Position numbers and translations under genes: made by a program. From Bacteroidota bacterium (lineage in GTDB: Bacteria > Bacteroidota > Bacteroidia > Bacteroidales > VadinHA17), in assembly GCA_029547705.1 (NCBI GenBank), contig JAKPOU010000042.1, positions 277,271-341,270 on the forward strand: 64,000 nucleotides of DNA, given 5' to 3'. The notes under the pieces are model-generated. The model ran no database searches, was not told the DNA's origin, and saw nothing but the letters and a program-made list of their open reading frames with translations. Shown here in pieces: positions 54,718 to 63,951 of the stretch. Position 1 is the stretch's first letter. Every line of letters starts with the position of its first letter.

Positions 54718-57700
54718 ATGAAAAAACTATTCCTGATGTTGTTGTTATTTTTTGCATTTACAGTTGTTCATGCACAGCGGATAACAGTTACCGGAACAGT
54801 GTCGGATCAGCAGGGTGCTCCCCTGCCAGGTGCTACTGTTCAGGTAAAAGGCACTAATTTTGGGACTATTACCGATTCAAATGGTAATTATTCACTTGAG
54901 GTTCCCGGTTCAAATTCGATTCTGGTTTTCTCGTTTGTCGGTTATGTTCAAAGAGAAGCTCAGGTCCTGAACCAGACGGTAATAAATACAACTTTGCGGG
55001 AAGAGCTTCTCGGCCTTGAAGAAGTGGTTGTTGTCGGATACAGTACACAGAAAAAACTGAATCTGACAGCTGCTGTAGATCAGGTTACAAATGAAGCTTT
55101 AGAAAACAGGTCCGTACCTAATCTGACTCAGGGTCTTCAGGGAGTTCTGCCCAACCTTAATATAAATCTTCTTGATGGCAGGCCCAATCAGGCTCCAAGT
55201 TATAATATCAGAGGTATAACCTCGATTGGTCAGGGAGGAAGCGCGCTGATACTTATCGATGGTGTTGAGGGAGATCCCAGCATGTTGAATCCCAATGATA
55301 TAGCCAGTGTGTCAGTATTGAAAGATGCTGCTTCTGCATCTATTTACGGTGCAAGAGGAGCATTTGGCGTTGTAATGATTACCACCAGGAATCCTGAAAA
55401 AGGCAAAACAATGGTAAATTACACCTCAAATTTATCAACGAAGAAACCGATACATCTTCCAGAATTTGTTACTGACGGGTACACCTGGGTTTCAATGTTT
55501 GTTGCCGCATTTTTAAATGGGGATGGATCTTTCCCTCAGAATATAAATAAGACGCAGAAAGTATCACAGGCTTATCTTGATGCTTTCAAGGCAAAAGTTG
55601 AATCAGGCCAGCCCTATGACGAAGTTGAGATCGATCCTGTTACCGGCGAATATGTATATTACGGAAATACTGACTGGTATGATCTTTTATACAAAAAATC
55701 AACTCTTGCAACGGAAAATAATCTTACAATAACCGGAAGCGGTGAAAGAACATCTTATCTGATCTCTGGCAGGTACATGTCACAAAACGGCCTTTTCAGA
55801 TATAATACTGATGATTATAATATGAAAAATGTCAGAGCTAAAGGTTCAATCCAGGTTTTCCCATGGATGGAAATAACCAATAATACCGACTATTCGGAAA
55901 TGGCATATCATATTCCGATGAATGTGGGTGAAGGAAGCGGTATATGGAGAAACATTGGTGATGAAGGTCACCCGAGTTCGGTCATGTTCAATCCTGACGG
56001 TACTCTTTCCATGTCATCAGTGTATACCGTTGGAGATTACTGGTATGGCAAAAACGGGATTGATACCAAAAGACGCATTTTAAAAAATACTGTCGGAATC
56101 GGAACAACCTTCCTGAACGATAAACTAAGGATAAAAGGTGATTTTACATTTCAGAATACGGATAATAATCAGTTCAGGAAAAGAGTTCAAATACCATACA
56201 GTAATAAGCCCGGATCAGTTGCCTATGTGGGAACAAAAACCAATGACCTGACATTTGACAATCGTATAACACAGTATATCGCGACCAACATATACACGGA
56301 ATATGAAAATACAATCAGGGATGCTCATTATCTGAAATTCCTGATCGGTTATAACTACGAGCAGTCAACATATAACCGCTTGTCTGTTCAGCGAAACGGT
56401 ATCATTTATGATGACGCCAATGATATAAATCTGACACTCGGACAGGCAATTACAACAACCGGCGGGTACGAAAAATGGCTGATATTAGGAGGGTTCTCAA
56501 GACTTAATTATGTGTTCCGCGACAGATATCTCATTGAAATAAACGCTCGTTATGATGGTTCCTCTAAATTTCCGGAAAATCAGCGATTTGCATTCTTTCC
56601 TTCTGTATCCGGGGGATGGAGAATATCTAAAGAACCATTTTTCAGTGTAAATCCTAAGATACTGAACGACCTGAAAGTAAGAGCTTCCTATGGATCTCTT
56701 GGCAACGGCAATATTGGATCGTATGTTTACCTTGAACCTTTCTCAATTTCACAATCAAGCATGGTACTGAACGGAGTGAGACCACAGTATACCAGCCGCC
56801 CAAGTGTTATTCCGGACGGGCTTACATGGGAAACATCCACGACACTCGATTTTGGACTTGATTTTGCAATGTTATCTGACAGACTGAGGTTTGTAGGTGA
56901 TTATTATATCCGTAACACAACTGATATGTTCACCATAGGTCTTACATTGCCGGCTGTATTTGGCGCCACATCACCAAAAGGCAACTATGCTGACCTGCAG
57001 ACAAAAGGATGGGAAATGACCTTATCATGGAAAGATATGTTCAAAACAGGGGGAAAACCACTTAACTACAGATTACGTTTAACACTTGCAGACAGTAAAG
57101 CTGTTATAAAGAAATATAATAATCCTGATAAACTGCTTACTGATTATTATGAAGGGCAGGTTATCGGTGAAATATGGGGCTATGTTACCGAGGGATTCTT
57201 TATTGATGATGAAGATGTTGCAAGCCATGCAAAGCAAAGTCCTGAAATGAGAGCCTCACCTACCAATTTATGGTATCCAGGAGATATAAAGTTCAAGGAT
57301 CTCAATAATGATGGTTTTATTAACAGGGGAACTAACAGGGTATCAAACCCCGGCGACAGAATAATAATTGGAAATAACAGGCCCCGCTTTACCTACGGAG
57401 TCAATCTTGATGCTGACTGGAATAATATTTTCTTCTCAACCTTTTTCCAGGGAGTAGGGAAGCAGGACTGGTATCCGAGTACTGAAGCTGAATTCTTCTG
57501 GGGTCAGTATAACCGGCCATACAACAATATCCCAAAATTCCATCTTGGTAATATGTGGACACCAGAAAATCCCAACGCGTATCTGCCCAGGACCATGTCG
57601 CGTGCGGCATCGAGCTCCACGAGCAGGACACTTGGTGTTGCCCAGACAAGGTATCTGCAGAATATTGCCTATGTAAGATTGAAAAATATTCAGATGGGTT

Positions 57701-57927
57701 ACAACCTGCCATCTAGTATTACTTCAAAGATCAGAGCCAGCGCGTTTAAAATATATGTTTCAGGTGAGAACCTCTGGTCGTGGTCGCCATTGTACAGGAT
57801 TGTAAAGCACATAGACCCTGAAAATACTTCAGGTTCTGACCGCATATTATCAGGAGGAACATCCGGAGACGGGTATAATTATCCCATGCTGAAAAGTATG
57901 ACTTTTGGAATATCAGTTGTATTTTAA
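54718..57927 (+). CDS. SusC-like TonB-dependent transporter, locus 4
   Basis: This 1069-residue transporter has a signal peptide ending near VVHAQ, a CarboxypepD_reg-like domain (VTGTVSDQQGAPLPGATVQV), the signature LEEVVVVGYSTQKKLNLTAA, a plug (IRGITSIGQGGSALILIDG) and a barrel ending ...TFGISVVF. It is very close in protein sequence to the locus 3 SusC, including long identical stretches such as the LENRSVPNLTQGL region. The codons favour A/T more than those of locus 3, so the pair is not a recent in-place duplication. susD follows after 18 bp. Confidence 0.94.
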   Translation: MKKLFLMLLLFFAFTVVHAQRITVTGTVSDQQGAPLPGATVQVKGTNFGTITDSNGNYSLEVPGSNSILVFSFVGYVQREAQVLNQTVINTTLREELLGLEEVVVVGYSTQKKLNLTAAVDQVTNEALENRSVPNLTQGLQGVLPNLNINLLDGRPNQAPSYNIRGITSIGQGGSALILIDGVEGDPSMLNPNDIASVSVLKDAASASIYGARGAFGVVMITTRNPEKGKTMVNYTSNLSTKKPIHLPEFVTDGYTWVSMFVAAFLNGDGSFPQNINKTQKVSQAYLDAFKAKVESGQPYDEVEIDPVTGEYVYYGNTDWYDLLYKKSTLATENNLTITGSGERTSYLISGRYMSQNGLFRYNTDDYNMKNVRAKGSIQVFPWMEITNNTDYSEMAYHIPMNVGEGSGIWRNIGDEGHPSSVMFNPDGTLSMSSVYTVGDYWYGKNGIDTKRRILKNTVGIGTTFLNDKLRIKGDFTFQNTDNNQFRKRVQIPYSNKPGSVAYVGTKTNDLTFDNRITQYIATNIYTEYENTIRDAHYLKFLIGYNYEQSTYNRLSVQRNGIIYDDANDINLTLGQAITTTGGYEKWLILGGFSRLNYVFRDRYLIEINARYDGSSKFPENQRFAFFPSVSGGWRISKEPFFSVNPKILNDLKVRASYGSLGNGNIGSYVYLEPFSISQSSMVLNGVRPQYTSRPSVIPDGLTWETSTTLDFGLDFAMLSDRLRFVGDYYIRNTTDMFTIGLTLPAVFGATSPKGNYADLQTKGWEMTLSWKDMFKTGGKPLNYRLRLTLADSKAVIKKYNNPDKLLTDYYEGQVIGEIWGYVTEGFFIDDEDVASHAKQSPEMRASPTNLWYPGDIKFKDLNNDGFINRGTNRVSNPGDRIIIGNNRPRFTYGVNLDADWNNIFFSTFFQGVGKQDWYPSTEAEFFWGQYNRPYNNIPKFHLGNMWTPENPNAYLPRTMSRAASSSTSRTLGVAQTRYLQNIAYVRLKNIQMGYNLPSSITSKIRASAFKIYVSGENLWSWSPLYRIVKHIDPENTSGSDRILSGGTSGDGYNYPMLKSMTFGISVVF

Positions 57928-57945
57928 CTTTTAAAATAATTGATC

Positions 57946-59712
57946 ATGAAAAAAATATATTTGTGGTTTATACTTGCAAGTCTTCTGATTGCCGGGTGTG
58001 AACTGGAGCAATATCCCGAATCTACGACATCACGTGCTGCTGTATTCAGCAGTGCCCAGGGACTTGATCTGTATGCCAATTCATTTTATAATATGCTTCC
58101 CGGGTCTACAACACTTGATGCGATGACTGATTATCTTGCAGTGAAAACAATCCCGAATTTTCTTCAGCCGGCATTTTCTGCAACAAACAGTTCAGGGTGG
58201 GACTGGGGTGATCTAAGAAATATTAATTATTTCCTGAAATATAATACCGATTCCAGGGTCCCCGAGGAAGTCCGGAAAAATTATAATGGTATAGCAAAAT
58301 TCTTCAGGGCACTGTTTTATTTCGAGAAAGTAAAACGCTTCGGTGATGTTCCCTGGATAAATATACCTCTTGACGTGTCAGATACCATTATGTTATATGG
58401 GCCGCGTAATTCGCGGACCCTGATCATGGATTCCGTTCTTGCAGATATAAATTATGCCTGTGCTAATATTACATCAACTGTCGATGCTTCCAGGAGTTTG
58501 ATAACAAAATATGTTGCATACGGGCTGAAATCAAGAATATGCCTGTTTGAAGGAACTTTCAGAAAATATCACACTGAATTGGGCCTTGAGTCCACGGCAA
58601 ATACCTGGCTTAATGATGCTGCATCTGCTGCCAAGACCGTAATGGATGCCGGTACCTATTCCATCTATACTTCAGGAGGAACGACAAAAGCTTACCGGAC
58701 TCTGTTCACGAGCTCTGCACCGGTTGCATCCGAAGTCATGCTGGCTGCTGTAATGGATCTCACACTAAACCGGCTTCATGATGCCAACTGGTGGTGGACC
58801 AGCGGTACGTACGGGAGCAAAGCCAGTTTTATCCGCAGCTTTATAAATACTTACCTGATGGAGGACGGCACTCCTTTTACAAATACACCCGGGTGGCAGA
58901 CCATGCTTTTTAAAGATGAAGTTAAAGGAAGAGATCACAGGCTGCAACAGACTATTCGAATGGGTGATTATAAAAGAATAAGTGATGGTGTTCAGATTCC
59001 GGGCCCTCCTGTGTTTTCCTATACCTTTACCGGGTATCAGCCTATCAAATGGACTCTCGATGATATGTATTATGATACCAGAGACCTTAACATAAACTCC
59101 ATATCCCTGATGAGATACGCGGAGATGCTTCTTAATTATGCGGAAGCCAGGGCGGAACTGGGTACCCTGTCAGATGCGGATTGGGCTTCGACAATAGGAG
59201 TACTCCGTTCAAGAGCCGGCATTACAGGAGGCCTTTCTGCAAAACCCACTGAAGTCGATCCTTATCTCCAGTCAACCTATTTCCCGGACATCAGCGATCC
59301 GGTAATTCTTGAAATAAGGAGAGAAAGAGGTATTGAACTGAGCCTGGAGGGAGTCCGTTTCCCTGATATACTGAGATGGAAGAGAGGTGAACTGATGAAG
59401 ATGGAATGGAACGGATTCTATGTACCGGAGCTTGTAACACCAATGGATCTGAATGAAGACGGAATTCTTGATGTTGCATTTTTTCAGGGAACAAAGCCAT
59501 CTCCCTCATTTAAAGGTGTGGAATATGTAGATGTTTCAGCGATGATCGGAACAAATCAGAATTCACAAAGGCTTAAAAATAATACTTACGGAGAACTCAC
59601 CTGGATGAATAATCTGGTAAGAGCATGGGAGGATAAGCATTATTATTATCCTATTCCCCTAAATGATATACTGCAGAATCCGAATCTGAAACAAAACCCG
59701 GGCTGGCAATAG
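57946..59712 (+). CDS. SusD-like surface lipoprotein, locus 4
   Basis: This 588-residue SusD homologue has its lipobox at Cys18 (LLIAGC). It parallels the locus 3 SusD along its length: NYNGIAKFFRALFYFEKVKR, KSRICLFEGTFRKYHTEL and LEIRRERGIELSLEGVRFPD. A TTG two codons earlier is in frame but is not needed. It presents ligand to the SusC encoded 18 bp upstream. A perfect 40-bp palindrome begins 18 bp after its stop and probably ends the susCD transcript. Confidence 0.93.
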   Translation: MKKIYLWFILASLLIAGCELEQYPESTTSRAAVFSSAQGLDLYANSFYNMLPGSTTLDAMTDYLAVKTIPNFLQPAFSATNSSGWDWGDLRNINYFLKYNTDSRVPEEVRKNYNGIAKFFRALFYFEKVKRFGDVPWINIPLDVSDTIMLYGPRNSRTLIMDSVLADINYACANITSTVDASRSLITKYVAYGLKSRICLFEGTFRKYHTELGLESTANTWLNDAASAAKTVMDAGTYSIYTSGGTTKAYRTLFTSSAPVASEVMLAAVMDLTLNRLHDANWWWTSGTYGSKASFIRSFINTYLMEDGTPFTNTPGWQTMLFKDEVKGRDHRLQQTIRMGDYKRISDGVQIPGPPVFSYTFTGYQPIKWTLDDMYYDTRDLNINSISLMRYAEMLLNYAEARAELGTLSDADWASTIGVLRSRAGITGGLSAKPTEVDPYLQSTYFPDISDPVILEIRRERGIELSLEGVRFPDILRWKRGELMKMEWNGFYVPELVTPMDLNEDGILDVAFFQGTKPSPSFKGVEYVDVSAMIGTNQNSQRLKNNTYGELTWMNNLVRAWEDKHYYYPIPLNDILQNPNLKQNPGWQ

Positions 59713-59730
59713 AAAATATTGTTTGTAATT

Positions 59731-59770
59731 AAAATTAATCGCGATGAACCGGTTCATCGCGATTAATTTT
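59731..59770. terminator. Perfect 40-bp palindrome between susD and the EEP gene
   Basis: Bases 59731-59750 (ending CGCGATGAACC) are the exact reverse complement of 59751-59770. In RNA it gives a stem of about 18 bp with an A-run before and a TTTTAT run after, which is a strong intrinsic terminator in either direction. It ends 15 bp before the EEP start, so it would also sit in that gene's leader. Confidence 0.8.
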
Positions 59771-59785
59771 ATAAAACTTATTACT

Positions 59786-60652
59786 ATGAAACACATAAAA
59801 TCATCATTATCATTTCTGACACTAATTCTGACCTCGTTTTTGCTTTCAAATCAGGCATATGGCCAATCAAAAAAAGAAACACCCTTCACATTAATAACTT
59901 ATAATATAAGGTATAACAATCCCGGCGATGGCGTAAATGCTTGGCCTGCAAGAAAAGACAAGGTCGCGGGCCTGCTAAGATTTCATAAGGCAGATATCTT
60001 TAATGTTCAGGAAGCTCTGATCGAACAGGTCAATGATCTGAAAATCAGCTTTCCCGATTTTGACTACTACGGACTCGGCCGGGACGACGGTAAAGAAGCA
60101 GGGGAACACATGTCGGTTTTTTTCAGGAAATCCAGATTTGAAAAACTGGCAGAAGGAACATTCTGGCTGAGTGAAACACCCGATAAACCCGGGATGGGTT
60201 GGGATGCAGCCTGTAATCGTACATGCACATGGCTGAAACTCAGGGATAAGATCACGAAAAAGATATTCTTTGTATTTAATACCCATCTCGATCACAGGGG
60301 GACGAAAGCACGTGAAGAAGGAGTTGCGCTGATACTCAATCGGATAACAGAAATAAACAGGGAGAATCTTCCTCTGATACTGACCGGCGATTTTAATCTG
60401 GTGAAAGAATCAAACCCTGTCAGTTCAATATTGACAACCCTGAGTGACAGCCGTGATAAATCATTGACAGCATCCTATGGGCCTGATGCTACAAGCGGAG
60501 GATTCGCCGTCAGTGACAGGGGCAGGACAATTGATTTCATTTTCATAAATGACAAAATCAAAATACTCAGGCACGGGGTTTTGTCAGATTCATTCGGCAT
60601 GTTTTATCCTTCTGATCATAAACCGGTTCTGGCAGAGATTCAAATACCTTAA
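59786..60652 (+). CDS. EEP-fold (endonuclease/exonuclease/phosphatase) exported protein, locus 4
   Basis: This 288-residue protein has a signal peptide ending near QAYGQ. The EEP active-site set is complete: Asn40 (TYNI), Glu76 (VQEAL), the THLDH segment, GDFNL, and SDHKPVLAEI at the end. It differs from the locus 3 EEP in lacking a lipobox and looks closer to the secreted EEP phosphodiesterases common in Bacteroidota. I start it at the ATG at 59786; upstream codons would run into the palindrome. Its repeated position after susCD suggests a phosphoester-cleaving step on the imported ligand. Confidence 0.87.
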   Translation: MKHIKSSLSFLTLILTSFLLSNQAYGQSKKETPFTLITYNIRYNNPGDGVNAWPARKDKVAGLLRFHKADIFNVQEALIEQVNDLKISFPDFDYYGLGRDDGKEAGEHMSVFFRKSRFEKLAEGTFWLSETPDKPGMGWDAACNRTCTWLKLRDKITKKIFFVFNTHLDHRGTKAREEGVALILNRITEINRENLPLILTGDFNLVKESNPVSSILTTLSDSRDKSLTASYGPDATSGGFAVSDRGRTIDFIFINDKIKILRHGVLSDSFGMFYPSDHKPVLAEIQIP

Positions 60653-60842
60653 AATTTCTGGTTATCTTTCTCGTGGAAAGAACATCTTAACAGAACAACT
60701 GAGGCCTGATGCTTTTAATGCTGAAGTAAAGTGTTCCGGACGGTTTGATGAATTTTATTCCCTTAATTGCCGGGACACGGGATTCACTCATGGAGATATG
60801 GAGGGACAATAAACATTTAAAGAAATATTCTGACTGGTAAAA

Positions 60843-61367
60843 TCAAACTTTCTTAAAAAGAAGTTTTTCTGCTTCCAGCCATGAAGAGATTCTTATGTGC
60901 CGTGTGTCATGGATGTTAATATTGTGAGGCTGTGTGAAAATGATGGTTTCACCGGGAAAATGATCAAGATTTTTGGGGTGATCATCTATCATTATATCAG
61001 CATGGAGAAGGTTTTTGTTCCCGCAAAAAACCAGCTGTTTCCATGATATGAAGGGGAAATGGTCATGCATCCACAGCTGCTTGTCGGTAAGACTCTGAGG
61101 AAATTCCGTCGCCAGTGAGATTACCACAATATCAAATACTGAATTAAGTTTCTTCATTCCTTCAATACTTCCGGGCATAACCGGAAGATGTCTGAAAAAC
61201 CCGGGTGCCGAGACCCAGCTTACCTGTTCCGGAAAAGCTTCGGATTCAGGCATGCCTGCAACATCCGACGGGGAAAGCCTGCTGCCCGTCGCCTGTTCAT
61301 GCAGGTCAAAGAACCTGGAATATACATCGGCAAGCACTCCGTCCATATCAACAAGGATGCGTTTCAT
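60843..61367 (-). CDS. 5'(3')-deoxyribonucleotidase-like HAD protein (NT5C family)
   Basis: This 174-residue cytoplasmic protein starts with the HAD motif DMDGVLAD (residues 7-14), with the two aspartates of nucleophile and acid. A second-domain phrase, VISLATEFPQSLTDKQLWM, and the metal-binding MIDDHPKNL near residue 132 match the NT5C-type deoxyribonucleotidases. These dephosphorylate dUMP/dTMP-type nucleotides; some bacterial members act on other phosphates. It stands alone between the EEP gene and a divergent oxidoreductase gene. Whether it belongs to the glycan block is unclear. Confidence 0.82.
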   Translation of the reverse strand: MKRILVDMDGVLADVYSRFFDLHEQATGSRLSPSDVAGMPESEAFPEQVSWVSAPGFFRHLPVMPGSIEGMKKLNSVFDIVVISLATEFPQSLTDKQLWMHDHFPFISWKQLVFCGNKNLLHADIMIDDHPKNLDHFPGETIIFTQPHNINIHDTRHIRISSWLEAEKLLFKKV

Positions 61368-61492
61368 AACAACTATTGTGAATTGAATGGAATAAAATTA
61401 AAAAAAGCAGTTGCATTATTACCTAATGATTGTGAATTAAATTATTTTTACTTTCTTGAGCATGCTATTCCATGAACTTTAAATAAAAAATT

Positions 61493-62824
61493 ATGACAAC
61501 CAGAAGAGAATTTTTTCAGAAAGCTGCCCTGGGCGCTGCGGGACTTACCCTTGGCGCAAGAAGCTATTCACGTGTGATTGGTGCAAACGACAGGGTAAGA
61601 GTAGGTATAGTCGGTTATTCCGACCGTTTCAGGGGTTCGTTGCATCCATGCTTTATGAGTCTTGCAAAGGAAATGAATTTTGAATTCACAGCTCTTTCAG
61701 ATATATGGAGATTAAGAAGAGAGGATGCTGCGCGCTTCTATAAAAAACTGGGGATCAACATCAGGCTTGCCCGTAATAATGAGGAACTGTACAACGGCAA
61801 GGATGTGGATGCGGTAATAATCAGCACAGCAGATTTCCAGCATGCACTGCATACCAAAGAAGCTGTTGAAGCCGGATGTGATGCCTATGTTGAAAAGCCC
61901 TTTGCCGAAACTATGGCAGATGCCCGTGTTGCCAGAAAGGCAGTTGAGGAAACGGGCAAGATAGTCCAGATAGGTTCACAGCGCCGCTCCGCAGGAAATT
62001 ACATTGCTGCAAATGAATATATCAAATCAGGAAAGTTCGGCAGGATAGTTATGGTTGAAATGACATGGAACGTAAATCAGCCCGGAAGATGGAGAAGGCC
62101 GAATGTTGTTCCCCTGCTGAAGGCTTCCGATACCGACTGGAAAAGATACCAGATGAACAGGCCCGCTGCTGATTTTGATCCCAGAAAATATCTGGAATTC
62201 AGGCTGTTCTGGCCATACTCCTCCGGCATTCCGGGTCAGTGGATGGCTCATCAGATCGATACAGTCCACTGGTTCACAAATATATCCCATCCGCGCACGG
62301 TTGCCGCAAACGGCGGAATCTATCTGTGGAAGGACGGGCGCTCCAATTTCGACACCATGACTGCGGTGATGGAGTATGTTGATCCCGTAAATCCTGATAA
62401 TGCATTTCAGGTGGTTTATTCCTCAAGGTTCACCAACTCCGCCGGTGGCGTAAAGGAACTTTACTATTCAAATGGCGGAATGCTCAACCTCGACACCAAC
62501 AAAATATCTTCCGAGGGAGGAATGACTGAAAGGGAAGCCAGGGCAATGGGAATGAATGCCAATTTGCTGGAACCGTTCGAGCTGCCGGGCCTGAGGATTG
62601 AAACAGCTGCTGACACGGGCGGTGATCCTATGACAACGGCTCATATGAAAAACTGGATGCAGTGCGTTCGCGACAGGAAGACTCCGAATGCCGATGTGGT
62701 GGCAGGATACAATCATTCGATTGCCTGCATTATGTGTACTGCTGCTCTCAGGACCGGGGAAAAAGCCTCTTTCGATGAGGCAAGCCAGGAGGTTCTTGCA
62801 GGCGGAAAGGTTTTTCAGTATTAA
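61493..62824 (+). CDS. Tat-exported Gfo/Idh/MocA-family oxidoreductase
   Basis: This 443-residue protein has a twin-arginine signal (RREFFQKAALG, residues 4-14). The Rossmann part starts VRVGIVGYSDRFRG, and the diagnostic EKP triad lies at residues 134-136. The second domain has the HQIDTVHWF segment with the usual catalytic-region histidine. Members oxidise or reduce sugars and sugar derivatives with bound NAD(P). Exported Gfo/Idh/MocA proteins are common in Bacteroidota and Planctomycetota glycan regions. A DUF6807 protein follows after 26 bp; such pairs recur in catabolic loci. Substrate unknown. Confidence 0.88.
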   Translation: MTTRREFFQKAALGAAGLTLGARSYSRVIGANDRVRVGIVGYSDRFRGSLHPCFMSLAKEMNFEFTALSDIWRLRREDAARFYKKLGINIRLARNNEELYNGKDVDAVIISTADFQHALHTKEAVEAGCDAYVEKPFAETMADARVARKAVEETGKIVQIGSQRRSAGNYIAANEYIKSGKFGRIVMVEMTWNVNQPGRWRRPNVVPLLKASDTDWKRYQMNRPAADFDPRKYLEFRLFWPYSSGIPGQWMAHQIDTVHWFTNISHPRTVAANGGIYLWKDGRSNFDTMTAVMEYVDPVNPDNAFQVVYSSRFTNSAGGVKELYYSNGGMLNLDTNKISSEGGMTEREARAMGMNANLLEPFELPGLRIETAADTGGDPMTTAHMKNWMQCVRDRKTPNADVVAGYNHSIACIMCTAALRTGEKASFDEASQEVLAGGKVFQY

Positions 62825-62850
62825 TATTATAAGGAGTTGAATTATAAATC

Positions 62851-63906
62851 ATGATGAATAACTTAATTGAAAAGGCAGCAGGACTGTTACTTGTACTGGT
62901 TTTATTGTTCGGGCACCCGGGCATGCTTGCCGGACAGACAGAAAAGGTGAAGCTTATCAAAGGCGGCCAGAAGGTGGATGTGATGATAGGGGGAAAGCTG
63001 TTTACTTCCTATCAGTATCCGTCCAATATGGAAAAACCGTATCTCTGGCCTGTCAATGCGCCGGACGGTTCGGTGGTTACAAGGGGGTTTCCCCTGGAAC
63101 CCCGGCCCAGGGAAAGGGTTGATCATCCGCATCATATCGGAATATGGTTCAATCACGGGGATGTGAACGGACTGGATTTCTGGAATAACTCCTCGGCAAT
63201 TCCGGCGGAGAAAAAAGATGCTTACGGACATATTGCAGTCAGGGAAATCGTGAAGGTCAAAAACGGGAAAAAAGCCGTTCTTGAGGTGATATCCGACTGG
63301 AAGGATAACAAGGGAAATACTCTGCTTACGGAAAACACACAGTATATTTTCTCGGGTACCAAGGTTTCTTATACCATTGACCATATCTCCACCCTGACGG
63401 CTGCTGAAGGTCCGGTAACCATTACCGACAACAAGGAAGGAATGTTTGCCATAAGGGTTGACAGGGCCTTTGAAATGCCCACGAATCAGCCGGCAGTCTA
63501 TACTGATTCGCAGGGAAATCCGACCACTGTCAGGGCAACTGATAACGAAGGCGTAACGGGAATGTATACATCAAGTTCCGGGAAACGCGGAGATGATGTA
63601 TGGAGTACAAGGAATGACTGGGTAATTCTTTCAGGAACGAAAAATAATGTACTGACATCTTTCGGTTTCTGGGATCATCCCAAAAACATTGGTTATCCGG
63701 GGCACTCACATGCGCGCGGCTATGGTCTCTTTTCAACCAATAACCTGGGTTCCCAGGCCTATAACAAGGATGACGAAAAGATAGTCCTTACCCTCGGAAA
63801 AGGTGAATCTGTAACACTGCGTCACAGGTTTTACATACAGTCGGGCAAGGAAATTACCGCCGGACAGGCCAACAGTATCTTCAGGGAATTCTCGGCATTG
63901 TATTAG
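62851..63906 (+). CDS. DUF6807 (PmoA-type) exported protein
   Basis: This 351-residue protein has a signal peptide ending near LAGQT. It matches the family annotated PmoA or DUF6807, with the characteristic segment DHPHHIGIWFNHGDVNGLDFW (His92, His94, His95), split here by my reading into the HPHH motif and the GDVNG turn. A second histidine-rich segment, GHSHARGYG, is near residue 290. The name PmoA comes from annotation transfer and does not imply methane oxidation. The fold is beta-rich. It is encoded 26 bp after the oxidoreductase and 45 bp before the next exported gene, so an operon is likely. Confidence 0.82.
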   Translation: MMNNLIEKAAGLLLVLVLLFGHPGMLAGQTEKVKLIKGGQKVDVMIGGKLFTSYQYPSNMEKPYLWPVNAPDGSVVTRGFPLEPRPRERVDHPHHIGIWFNHGDVNGLDFWNNSSAIPAEKKDAYGHIAVREIVKVKNGKKAVLEVISDWKDNKGNTLLTENTQYIFSGTKVSYTIDHISTLTAAEGPVTITDNKEGMFAIRVDRAFEMPTNQPAVYTDSQGNPTTVRATDNEGVTGMYTSSSGKRGDDVWSTRNDWVILSGTKNNVLTSFGFWDHPKNIGYPGHSHARGYGLFSTNNLGSQAYNKDDEKIVLTLGKGESVTLRHRFYIQSGKEITAGQANSIFREFSALY

Positions 63907-63951
63907 TACAGATGCAGGATGACTGATTGCAAATTTTAAATGCTTGTGTTT

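Noticed and set aside
60549..60812. An 87-codon plus-strand open frame at the end of the EEP gene
   Set aside because: It overlaps the EEP end in another frame, is rich in Cys and Arg, and has no recognisable domain.
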